A DNA stretch of 64,000 nt from Rhyzopertha dominica. Taxonomy: Eukaryota > Arthropoda > Insecta > Coleoptera > Bostrichidae. The notes beneath the pieces were generated by a model, which ran no database searches, had not been told where the DNA came from, and worked only from the letters and a program-made list of their open reading frames with translations. This document shows positions 35,445-45,950 of this stretch, piece after piece. Both the position numbers and the translations under genes were made by a program. Location: assembly GCA_025024175.1 (NCBI GenBank), contig QCXZ01000137.1:73036680-73100679 (forward strand), given 5' to 3'. The number at the start of each line of letters is the position of its first letter. Position 1 is the first letter of the stretch.

Positions 35445-36038
35445 TTAACTAAACTGTATAGAATCATGAAGAGAATTAATAAATGTGAGAAAATTATTTA
35501 AGTCGTAATTTCCTGTAAAAAGGCACAAAACATCATCTACATAACGATCCCAAAATTTAATATGGGCAGAAAAGGAAACGTTTTCGAAAATAACTTGTTC
35601 TAAATTATTCATAAAATGTTTTTCTAAAGGTGGGCTAAGAGACGAACTCATTGCTGAACCTGAATTTTGTATGAAATATTTATTATCGAAATAGAAAAAA
35701 TTCTGATTTAAGACAAATTCTGTTAAAGAAACCAAATTATTTTTGTAAAACACAGGTAAGTTACAATTTAACAGCAGACTATTTAATATTTCGAGACAGT
35801 CTTTTGGAGGTATCGAAGGAAATGAATTATTGACATCGAAAGAAACAAGGAAAGAGTTCTGGGGAATTTCGAAATTCTTAAGTTTATTGTTCAAGTCAAT
35901 TGAATTTTTAATAGCAAAAGAATTTTCTAAATATAAAACTTCACGAAGGGTCAAATTTAGCCATTTAGCTAATTTATAATCTTTGTGTATTTTAGGACGT
36001 CCATAAAGCCTTGGTGTTAATGGATTCATACACATCAA
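35445..36038 (-). pseudogene. PLE reverse transcriptase domain
   Basis: A 197-codon open frame holds most of the PLE palm: LYGRPKIHKDYKLAKW, NSFLVSFDVNNSFPSIPPKD (motif A aspartate present), NSGSAMSSSLSPP (motif B; the family has GLAMGSSLSP) and FWDRYVDDVLCLFTGN (YVDD intact). Changes such as G to S in motif B and the breaks before and after suggest an inactive gene. PLE polymerases are related to telomerase and prime from DNA ends or nicks. Confidence 0.85.
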
Positions 36039-36083
36039 TGCAGCTAAATAATTTTAATGGTTCAACTTTGTCTACAAGTGCTT

Positions 36084-36290
36084 TTAATTTGTTGTTAAAT
36101 GTAATAGTAAAATAATAGTATCAACCGTTCTAAAATTGTCACTGTTCAAGAAATTAAAAACTATATTTAAATAATCATTCTTATCTAAAATAACTAAACA
36201 ATTACCTTTGTCTGCTTTAGAAAACACTAAATTTTCATTTATTTTCTTAGAATCTATACTTCTAAGTGAATTAATTGAGTCAAAAGACAA
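36084..36290 (-). pseudogene. PLE N-terminal RT fragment
   Basis: Sixty-eight codons including NENLVFSKADKGNCLVILDKNDYLN, the hallmark KADKGN block of PLE polymerases. It is separated from the main RT frame by a stop and a frame change but is clearly the same element. Confidence 0.75.
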
Positions 36291-36340
36291 ATAATCTTTT
36301 TTGGTTTCTGAGGAAATGTTTTTAATAGATTTTAATTAGA

Positions 36341-37379
36341 TTTCAAAATCCAAATAAAACCACTGGTCCTAATATGGTCTTATATATTCGTATTTTTGCT
36401 TTTCTTAAGACATTTGTGGATCCAGCGAAGTTCTGCAAACATCCTGCAACCCTGGTACCATTTAGTAGCCTACTGGAGGCAGGGGATCACCCTGTCTTCT
36501 TGTACTGAAAAAGTGTTTGAGACCACTCCTTTGATCTTTACATTGGTTGCCCAACCACAAATGATTTAATTCTGTATTGTGTATAGTCAACCATATACAA
36601 GTATTTGCTAAAAGAAGTGTTTGATTTAGTTTTAATTCTGACAGTATGACGATCCAATCAATGCGATTCTCTGTCGACAGCTTAACGAGCCGCATCTATA
36701 ACGAAGCAGAATTTCGGAACTTCGACTGTAATTTCAAACTAGTCAGACTATAAACGTGCTTAATGAGATGCGGTAACCGGACATGTATTATTATAATTTG
36801 TCTGAAACGTGCTTGTGCAGTAGTTAACCAGTATTACGTAAACACCGGTATTCTGCAACGAAGTGTTTGCAAATATTGGTCGATCGTTCTTAATTGCAAG
36901 TATATGGAGCTAAGTGAACACACTAATAAAGAGCTAAAATTGGCGAGGGAAAATACGCTAGGTACTTACTTGTGGCGTTGTAGTCGTTACATGCCCACAG
37001 CTGATGTCACAAGGCTGCAACCTGTAATTAGTATCAGTATTAATAATGACAACAATTTGTTAGTTAATAATGATTATTATGATATATACAGGGTGCACAG
37101 TTGAGGCTGGATAGCGGCTGCATGCTGGAATCATGCGGTAAAACTTTTTTAAACATCATTGGTCTAAAATTATTAGGAGGCATAGAATTTATATACTTTT
37201 AAAATGGAATAACTTATAAATTTGCTAAGACCAAATTTAACAAACGATTGCTCATTTCAAATGGGTTTTTAATGTTGTTCAAATGAACTGCAAGTAATTT
37301 AAAATTGATTCCGAATGTTTGATACTAGAGGTCGCTATTTAAGAAATGGTCTAGTTTTCTTATGCATCTTAAAAAATGC
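36341..37379. other. Unrecognised DNA
   Basis: No gene is recognised. TATACAGGGTGCACAG near 37085 looks like a Tc1/mariner-type terminus but has no visible partner. Confidence 0.3.
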
Positions 37380-37520
37380 ATCTCTTTAGATTTCTACATT
37401 ATTTATGATAATTGCTTGTTGGAAATCTATGTGTCCGACGCTCTACCTCTTCTTATTAGTTCTCAAACGGGTTGAGGTCTGGTGCCTGGGCAGGACACTG
37501 TTAAACTTTAAATGAACGAC
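37380..37520 (-). pseudogene. Tc1-like transposase fragment
   Basis: Reverse strand: QCPAQAPDLNPFEN, two stops, then EEVERRTH. This is the third catalytic region of a Tc1-type transposase (family pattern CPAQSPDLNPIE..W.E...R). Only about 40 codons can be recognised. It is more decayed than the palindromic element at 31.9 kb and is not part of it. Confidence 0.65.
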
Positions 37521-38869
37521 AGTGACATTGGCAAACCAAATATAACTATTTTACTACTCCATATTTGAACCATGAAAGTGAAAGTATACGAAATTAATTC
37601 CAAAAATAAGTAATATATATGTTACAAACGATATAAAAAATAAAGCTTGAAAAAAGGTGACAGTAATCCACTGAAACGTTGCTAAAATAACAATAACAAT
37701 ATTAAATGTTTGGAGAAATACTAGCAAGAAAAGAATNATATATATTTAACATTATTCTTTCGAAACCACTCACAATACGGAAATGTGTTTTGGGTCGTTA
37801 ACTTGTTGAAGAATAGAACGAAGAGGCATTTTCATCATGCATACGGCAGCGGTACATATTGGATTATGTCTCTATATAGATGAACCAATTTATATTACCA
37901 TGTTTAACGGTGGGTGTAATTGAGTTACGTCACTAAACAAAATTCGTGTAATCTTGCACCGTCAAATTCTTGCAAATTGCAGTCCGGCGCGTCTATTTCT
38001 TTCGGAAATCGAAGGTTTTTTCCTCTGAATTGTTCTTGTATTAACTACTACTTCCGGTATTTCCGCTATAAAATTTTAGATGCAGATATTCGCTTGGATC
38101 GTTTTTCGCGATTCTTTTAATGGGCCTGTTCATGTGTATGGTGTTTTTTTTGTGGTCTTCCCGATTTCAGAATGTTGATTAAATGTTCCATTTGGTTTTA
38201 ATGAAAAATTGTTTTAGACACGCTGTATCTAGGTACTCCGCTTGTTTCTCATTGTTTAAGAACGCATCTGTCACCCTTTCTTTTAGCTTTTTGCCAATTG
38301 GTGTAACCGTTGGCAAACGATGAACTGCTAGTGCTAGGCTAATTGCAAAAATTTTTTTTTTCACAATAGCGTTCGAAAAATCAAAACTTTGCCTTATTGT
38401 TAGTGGTTTAAAATAACCTTTTTACACTTCCAGTGAACAAAGCTACTCTTTTGAGCCTTACTAAAAAATTATTTGACATTAATGACGGTAACGTCTTCTA
38501 ATAATACCATAAATATAAAGAAATGTACCTTAAAATAAAATCTATTTCGTAACATGTATTCTTTTCGTTTGTTTTTCAAATCTGTTAGTACTTTTAATTT
38601 TTTCTTGCAGGTATAAGACTTTCCTTTTTTTTAAAACAAATCTTGCAGTTTTTTTGAAATCATTGTTATGTCCATTAACTCTATTACCGTTGAATAGAGA
38701 ACTGAACAGTGCATCGGAAAGTAGAAAACAGATGGGGGTTGCTATTTAAAAAAATAATTATACCCTCATAAATAAAAGAAGGAAATTTTAAAGATCGACC
38801 TGTATAGGCGCTTTAAAAAAATATTACATTCTTAAATAAATTATGAAGCATGGATTGCTACACTACGTT
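37521..38869. other. Unrecognised AT-rich DNA
   Basis: Nothing supported here apart from one ambiguous base at about 37737. Confidence 0.35.
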
Positions 38870-39381
38870 ATAAACATGATAATTCCATTGCAGGCCCGAG
38901 ACCAAAACGGCGGAGTTCGGTAGCTGCAGCACAGATACTGCAGGTTCCGTTCTTACACTCAACCCAGATATGATTTAAATAGACAAAAAATGTATTATAT
39001 AGTATATAACATATTAGTAACAGTAAAACACAATAGTATAAATTGCAAATATAACATGCAAACTGCACGAACAATAATACAATAATACAATGTACGAAAA
39101 AGTAACAAGGTAATATGGCAGGGAAGAGAACGAGATGCCGTTAGCGGTTAAGTAGGAGATGTCGCAGGCGTCTTCTAAAGGAACTGAGAGGCAATTATTT
39201 GATGCACAATGGTATAGAATTATAGATATCACATGCCTGATATGCAAAGTTTTTCCTATATAGGCCAAGTCTAAACCTCGGAACAGAAACCAAATCTTTC
39301 CGTCTAACATCGACGTTATGTACATCAGTTCGAAATCTAATTTTATTATATAGATATGGAAGAGTCCTGTTTATAAGTATA

Positions 39382-40008
39382 CTATGCAGAAGGCATCCAT
39401 AATTTCATACTCAACCAACCAATGGGTCTCAATTTGTGAGAAATAGGCTGCCTCCTGGGTACACCAAAGACCAATCTGAGACAAGCATTCTTTACTACTT
39501 GTATTGTGTTACTATCTCTATAATTTAGACATGGACCATATGCGCAACTGGCATAGTTAAAGTTCGATAACACCAGAAGATCACAGAGGGAAATTTTTGT
39601 ACGAAAGTTTAGGAAAATTTTAATAGCATAAATCCTTTTTAAATTAAGATAACTTTTTTTAATAATAGACGTTATATGTTCGGTAAACCCGAGGTTACTA
39701 TCTAACAGCAAACCTAAACTCGTACACTCTGTGATGTTCAAAGCTGTATCAATGATTTTTATATCCAAACTATTAATTACGTCATTCCTGTTGTTAGGAT
39801 TACTACTTCTACCAAAAAGAATTAATTTTGACTTCCCAGGATTTAAAATAAGTCCATGACTTTCGGCAATGTTGGCAAAAGCACTAAGGTCATCATTTAC
39901 TTTAGCAGGCATTTCACTTACTTTATCAATAGTAAAGCTATACTGTAATTGACTGCCATCAGCATAAAAAATGAAATGAATCTTGTTTAATAACTTTGGA
40001 GAAAGCAT
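39382..40008 (-). pseudogene. LINE RT second half with altered active site
   Basis: The frame begins just before FIFYADGSQLQYSF, where the family's YADD is YADG: the second catalytic aspartate is replaced by glycine, which should abolish polymerisation. It continues with SHGLILNPGKSKLILFG, LGLLLDSNLGFTEHI, IKKSYLNLKRIYAIK and NYASCAYGPCLNYRDSN, the thumb and C-terminal part. The upstream RT half is in another frame at 40124-40945. Confidence 0.85.
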
Positions 40009-40123
40009 GTGTATAAATTAAGAATAAAACCGGTGCCAATACGGATCCCTGAGGGACACCCGCTAAAACTATTACAGGTTTTGAATGGTTATTATCAATG
40101 TTTACTATTTGCATTCTGTTCTT

Positions 40124-40945
40124 TCAGTATGATGACATTAGTTCCAATGAATTATCTGTAAGACCAATATGTTGCAGTACTGCCAGGAGTATATCATAAT
40201 TCACAGTATCAAATGCCTTCGGGAAATCTAATAAAATTAATAATACAAACTTGTTTTCATTAAGGGAACTAAAGATATTATCAGTAACTTCCAAGAGTGC
40301 TGTTTCACAGCTAAAACCAGCTCTGAAACCCGATTGATACTGAGAAATAACATTACATTTATGAACGTGAGCTTTTAATTGCATTTCAAGGACTTTTTCA
40401 CATATTTTTGACATTGCAGGTAAAATGCTTGTAGGCCTTAAATCTGACATAGTCCTAGGCACACCAACTTTTAATAATACTTTAACAAGAAAGCTTTTCC
40501 ACGCGTTTGGAAAACGATTGTGACCTGTAACAAAATTTATAATATGTACTATAATAGGTGCCACTATAGAAAAACTGAGTTTAACTAGTTGCATTGAAAT
40601 ATCATCCGAACCAGCCGCATTGGAATTTATTGAAAATACAATATCGTGCACCTCTCTCTCATTCGTCAAGACAAATTCAAATGAATCAACTACGATGGTG
40701 TGCTTAACCCGTCTGTAGGCGTTTATTAAATCATTACAGGGAACAAAATTTTTATTTGGGATATTTACAAAGAAATCATTTATATCGCTGGGGAGTTTTA
40801 AATGCTGAGGTATATCAACGTTACTTTTACATAAATTAACACCTAGATAACGCAATTCTCTAAATAACATATTTTTACCTTTCAGTGAGATCCGATGCTC
40901 TAGAAATGCCTTTTTTATTGGTTTGAAGTACATAATCCCATGCAA
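40124..40945 (-). pseudogene. LINE linker and RT first half
   Basis: About 270 residues: the pre-RT linker (MLFRELRYLGVNL, INDFFVNIPNK), then the fingers NAAGSDDISMQLVKLSF, FPNAWKSFLVKVLLKVG, DLRPTSILPAMSKICEKVLE and QYQSGFRAGFSCETALLEV, and motif A as LLDFPKAFDTVNYDILL (aspartate kept). It ends at SSY with a stop. Motif B (GVPQGSVLAPVLF) lies in the gap at about 40070-40020 in the next frame. Confidence 0.85.
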
Positions 40946-41699
40946 GTTATAAATTTGACACCCCGTTCTCGCATTTCCTCTAAAATGCAGTTGAGACAGG
41001 TGTCTTATATCGACTCAGTTGAAATGTAATTTGGATGTCCGTATTGGGGACAATAAAAACCCCGCAACCCTCACATATATCGGCGATACCAAATACGTGT
41101 AACGGCTCAGAAATAAGTCTGCCAGGTTCGTTTCCAACAGATGAACTCGACGGCTTCAACGCTTCACTACACGGAAGATAAATTACCTAGCAGAATATAA
41201 GGCGACTTTGTAAAATAAACCCTTAAGGCGCCTCCTTTTGGCGTGCCTTGTAGCTGGATTTTTCAAGATAAACAGGGGGAATTCTCGTCACGAAATCGAA
41301 ACCACACAGCATTGGCACAAAACCGAGTTCCCAATCGGAAATGAAGCTGTGGACACTCCTTCTAATCAAAAATATTGGTTCGTCAAGGGTTAATAACTGT
41401 ATGAGCGCACCGATCGGTTAAAATCCCGTCTATACACAGGGATTATGTTACATTGAACATCGATTTGCCATAAAACTGTCGAAGTGGCCAGCAACCGCGA
41501 CAAGGCGGGAGCGACAGGAAGTCTGACAATGTTTGGAAGACTTAAAATAGATGATAATGACTTCAATCTGTTAGTTACGTCGTCCGATCAGATCAATAAT
41601 GAAATGTCAGCTAATGTGGACATGTTCAGAGGGTCAGAAGCTGTCATATTTGTCGTTTTGGTTTGAATGAAACCTACAAGTACAACAACAAGAAAACTT
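40946..41699. other. Unrecognised DNA
   Basis: No supported feature. A 60-codon frame at 41484-41666 lacks an ATG start and known motifs. Confidence 0.35.
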
Positions 41700-42300
41700 A
41701 AATTTTGTCAGGTATTTATGACACAATTTTTCTATTAAGTAATTTGGAAAGCTATTTGGAGAATTACACCAAGTTCTTTTTCGAAGGTATTTAAAGAAAG
41801 GGGAATTTTAAAAAGTCTGTGAAAAAGNGAATGAAAACCACTATTTTATCGGTATGAGGGTGCACATAAGAATAAGGGATAATGCTGTCTGTACTAGTAG
41901 GTTTTCTGAAAATTTCACAAGAAAGATAAAGAGAGGATTGGTTGCGCGAAATGAACAAATCTAAAAGGGATATTTTATTATCAACTTCTGTTTCATAACT
42001 AAAATTTATAGAATTATGTAATGAGCTTATAAATGTAAAAGAAATTATTTAGATTTTATTGATTTCCTGAGAAAGAACATAAAACATCATCTACACAACG
42101 GTACCAAAAAATAACGGGAGGCGAGAAGACAGTATTTTTGAATATTTCTTTTTCTAAGATATTTATGCAAATTTCTGCTAAAAGTGGACTAAAGGAAGAA
42201 CCCATAGCTAAACCTGACTTTTGTACAAATTATTTGTAATTTAAACAGAAAAATTTTTGACCTAATACACATTTTGTTAGAGACATCAAATTATATATAT
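41700..42300 (-). pseudogene. Penelope-like element RT fragment, same family as 34.7-36.3 kb
   Basis: Reverse strand with stops: SLTKCVLGQKFFCLNY, FVQKSGLAMGSSFSPLLAEI (motif B, well kept), FWYRCVDDVLCSFSGN (active site CVDD for YVDD), then EIFRKPTSTDSIIPYSYVHPHTDK, the RKPT..D..I block after the RT. The order and wording match the PLE at 34.7-36.3 kb, so both derive from one family. The 5' part is missing. One N lies at about 41828. Confidence 0.8.
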
Positions 42301-44522
42301 GTAATAATGATAAATTAAACAAATATTTAATAATAAATGCTAATATAGTTACAAATCACCACGTATATAGGTACTACCTATCTGGCATATTTCCGAACGC
42401 CAACGCCATAAAATATAATAACATGGGTAATTGTATATATACCGTGGTGGCTAACTAACAGCAAGCCGCGGAGTTTCTGACATTTTCGCTGAATATATGA
42501 GAGGTTAGAATAGGTCTATTTTTACATTCAAGTAGGACGCTTGAAAGTGTACTTTGTTTTCGAGCCATTTCAGCTTCTAAAGAGTGGCAACACACAACAG
42601 AAGTTCGATAAGTCAGTGAAACACCAATTGTTGATGAATAAAACCACGGCTACCGCTTTAGGAGTTTTAAATTTTGAAAATTTTATAACTTGCTTCATTT
42701 TTAACAACACATAACTTCGTTTTCATTCATTGCGATCTTGCAATAATATTATAAGCGTCACGAACGTTTTTAGATAGCACTGCATTCCAACAGTAAATTA
42801 CCATTACCTGATATATGATATATACCAACAGACGGTCTATTTATTAGGCATTAGTTGCGATTTTGTTTATACTGGAAGGTTTTCTCTTTTGAAGTCATGC
42901 AGGTCCATGAAAATGGAGATTAGTATCTGTTGGCCCGTGGCACCATTTGCAGTGCATTAGAGAGACGACACTGTGTACCATTTGCAGTTTATACTGTTTG
43001 CACATTTAACAACTACGGTGACCTAACCTGACCTGACCTGAATAAACAGCAAAACCCATGAGTCCCGAGGTCCGACTTATCAACCAAAAGCATTATTTGC
43101 CATTTTGTTAGGTAATTATGTTTTAAAATAAAAGCAATATTCTTCAAGAAAGGACCCTCTATTGGATTCACAAATTGATAAAGGAAACCACAGTAGGAGC
43201 AATCAGCAAACAAGTTTCATACATTATACGCCAATCGTTTGGTTCAGATATAACTCCAAATATTACAGTAAATGCTGAAACACGTGAAATATATAGAATT
43301 GTGTATTTAGAGACAGAGAAAGTTGGGATGAAATTAAAATATATGCGTATATTGATGAATTTTTAAATAACGAATGAATATTCATATATTTTTTAATTAT
43401 AAAACTTTTTTTACTTCCAGATGACACAAAACCTCCTTAAAAACGCATGCGGTAACGATGTAGGGCATATAATAATAAGAGGCGTACACCACTGCTGAAA
43501 ATCTCATAGGCAGCTTCTCCCAACTCATCAGGCAGACGTCATTCCGTCGTACTCAATTTGAAATTATCACCGCTGCGGGCGCAAGTGTGGAGTTGTTTGT
43601 AAATTCGGCGCGGATTTGGGAAGTTCCTGCTGTTGCGTTTGGGTCCTGTCAGCATTTGTTACTTCGAACGCGTTCTCGGCTACAGCTTTCAGTTGCAACC
43701 CGCGTGCTGCTTAATGCGTAGATATATAAAGGGGGACGCTGAAAGTTAACTGTTATTCCCGACTCTGGAATATGCCGTGCGGATGACTCATCTGAGAAGA
43801 TTAGCAGGCAGGTCGATGGGAGTCTTGTTTCCCACTCCTACCTGATCCAGCTGTATAAATCTTAGGTACACACCTGGCTAAAGTTCAACAGCAAAATTTA
43901 ACATTCTTGAAAAAGCTTTTCTTGTCTCTGAAGTTATTTGACTAAATACAGTCCTCCGATGTTTCAGTACTACGGCAAATATACTATAACTTGCTGGCTT
44001 TACCGCCTTTTCTAAATCGTCGGTTTGGTAATGACGTTTTCACCCCGTGTTCATGAAAATACACCTGACATTCCCCGCGTGATGCTGATTGGAGCGCTTC
44101 TTCCACCGTTCTGAATCATTTCATTAGCTTTTCTAGAGTTGTGACTATACACTCTCTCGTTGTGGTAAACATTTTTCATCCGAAAATAAGATTTTCTGAT
44201 TTTCGCCATACGCGACAATACCTTTGTTCTTGTAGCTTTCATTTGGAGGCGAGCGTTTAGTAAAATCTGATCGGCAGTTTAAAGTCCAATTTTATTATGC
44301 GTGACATGATTTTAAGGCCAATTTTGGTTTCCCTTGGTATGATTTCTTTTGTCTTCGATGCGATTTTAGCTGCTAAAAGTGTTTTCTTCCAAGGTGCACT
44401 ATGTCTTGACCTGCCATCAACGAAGGGCAGTTCCTTAAAACAGATAATTTTCTTGCTGATGTTTCACTGTAACTGTGTTCTCTTTGTTGTCGCGTTTTGC
44501 CAGAATTATATTTTGATAATAA
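42301..44522. other. Stretch without a recognised gene
   Basis: Nothing is recognised. A short CCTGA tandem repeat lies at about 43026-43040. Confidence 0.35.
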
Positions 44523-45950
44523 TATAATAATAATAATAATAATGTATTTAGCGTTAAACATTACATCGCCACGTCAGGTAAGTATATAATACAGAAATGA
44601 GTATAATATAACACAGTCATACTACGAGTATACAATAGAACAATACAGCAACAAACAATGTACACATCAAAATACGACTTTCAGAAATTCGTCGACATTA
44701 TAGACACACAAGTTGCGCAGAATGACTAGCACTTCATGTTTAAACCTTCTGCGATCTAAAACTTTTATTGCAGCGGGTAGTTTATTAAAGAATTTTATAC
44801 ACCAGTAATTTATGCTGTGTTGTGCAGTTTTTATTCTGTGAAACGGTATACAAATTTGATTTCTACATCGCGTTCCGTAAGGATGAAAATCAGCATTCTT
44901 GTCAAGACTTTTAATATTATCATAGGCATATAGTACACAGTTTAGTATATAGACTGAATAGATAGTTAGTATTTTACATTCTTTAAACAGCTGCCTACAA
45001 GAGTGTTGCTGACATACTCCATTCATAATTCTAACAGCTTTCTTTTGCTTTATAAATAGTTCGCTAACTCGTGGATGCATACCCCAAACTATTATTCCGT
45101 AGCATAGTACACTATGAAAGTAAGAATAGTACGCTGTGAGTGATGCTGTTGTTCCAATATTATCATTTATGTGTTTTATTGTGTAAATAGCTTTAGACAG
45201 CTTTGTGTTTAAGACATTCACATGCTCTGTCCATTGGAAGTTAGATTCAAACCAGATACCCAAAAATTTGATTGGTTTTTGTTCTGTCAGTTTTTTCGTT
45301 GTGAAAACCATTTTCTTTGTTTTTTCGTTATTTAAAATTAGATTATTTGACACGAACCACATTTTAGCGTCCTGAAGGCTGACTTTTCCTTTTTGGGTCG
45401 CAGAAGTCACATCCGGGGCGGTGTTGAAAAATGAAGTGTCATCAGCAAATAGACACATATCATCTGCCCTAATATTTGCAGGTAGGTCGTTTACATAAAC
45501 TAGGAAAAGCAGTGGGCCAAGTATCGAACCCTGCGGAACTCCGACCCCAACATACTTCCACGTGGATCGCCGTCCGTTGAATACCACACACTGTCTTCTA
45601 TTACTTAAGTAAGATTCTAACAATTTGAGAGGAGTTCCTCTAACGCCATAATATTCAAGCTTATTGATAAGTATTTGATGAGATACACGATCAAAGGCCT
45701 TACTTAAGTCGCAATATGTAGCTTCAGTGATTAATTTTTCATCTAGTGCACGTGTTATGTTATCGACTACCTGAACTATGGCTGTAACGGTAGATTTATT
45801 GCGTTTATATCCATGTTGCTGGTCGCACAATATATTTTTCCTTTCGAAATACCGAATCAGCTGGTTCTTTACCCAGAGCTCAAAAATTTTTGAAAAAGTT
45901 GGTAATACGATGGAGCGGCACGTTATGTTAGTTATGTGGTGGTAGATCAA
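44523..45950 (-). mobile_element. 5'-truncated LINE with long open RT frame and (ATT)n tail
   Basis: The element ends on the reverse strand in a short (ATT)n tail (about 44545-44523) and holds one open frame covering RT through the C-terminus. It is cut off 5' near 45.93 kb, within the RT fingers. No target duplication could be identified. The unbroken frame suggests a younger insertion than most LINEs in this window. Confidence 0.85.
44667..45950 (-). pseudogene. LINE reverse transcriptase, 5'-truncated, 427 codons open
   Basis: The frame opens at a TTG, not an ATG, because the insertion lost its 5' part; similarity becomes clear from LPTFSKIFE (about residue 17). In order: QHGYKRNKSTVTAI, TYCDLSKAFDRVSH (catalytic D81), SYLSNRRQCVVFNG, GVPQGSILGPLLFLVYVNDLP (motif B), MCLFADDTSFF (active site FADD, residues 168-171), NLILNNEKTKKMVF, IKFLGIWFESNFQW, a post-RT region with VLCYGIIVWG, and a C-terminus with HPYGTRCRNQICIP and FNKLPAAIKV. 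All three catalytic aspartates are present and there is no stop. Without endonuclease, fingers or a start codon it cannot move by itself. Confidence 0.88.

Larger units (their letters stand above)
34700..36340 (-). mobile_element. Penelope-like element, RT well preserved, endonuclease not found
   Basis: Reading the reverse strand from 36.34 kb: FSKADKGNCLVILDKNDYLN (conserved KADKGN block), PRLYGRPKIHK, SFDVNNSFPSIP, NSGSAMSSSLSP and WDRYVDDVLCLF (the YVDD active site). After a stop near 35.45 kb, MSVFHSLFNRLSRFSLSLNAFEKELGVILQIA follows in the region before the endonuclease. Beyond this a GIY-YIG signature cannot be found. At 34768-34803 a CTGAGGA...TAGCTGAAAGCG motif resembles a PLE end. 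The fragment at 41.7-42.3 kb belongs to the same family. Confidence 0.85.
38870..40945 (-). mobile_element. CR1/jockey-like LINE, RT to C-terminus
   Basis: This is one of the more complete LINE copies. Two long reverse frames (40945-40124 and 40008-39382) cover the linker, RT and C-terminal region. A third stretch, 39380-38870, gives RTLPYLYNKIRFRTDVHNVDVRRKDL and IYNSIPLCIK..PLSSFRRRLRHLLL, the typical LINE C-terminus. Endonuclease sequence is absent, so the copy is 5'-truncated near 40.95 kb. It lies between two PLE copies of one family. Confidence 0.85.

Noticed and set aside
43022..43045. Short CCTGA tandem repeat
   Set aside because: Only about three units; too short to be informative.
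43520..43560. Reverse-strand CTGATGAG as a hammerhead core
   Set aside because: No GAAA follows at a suitable distance.
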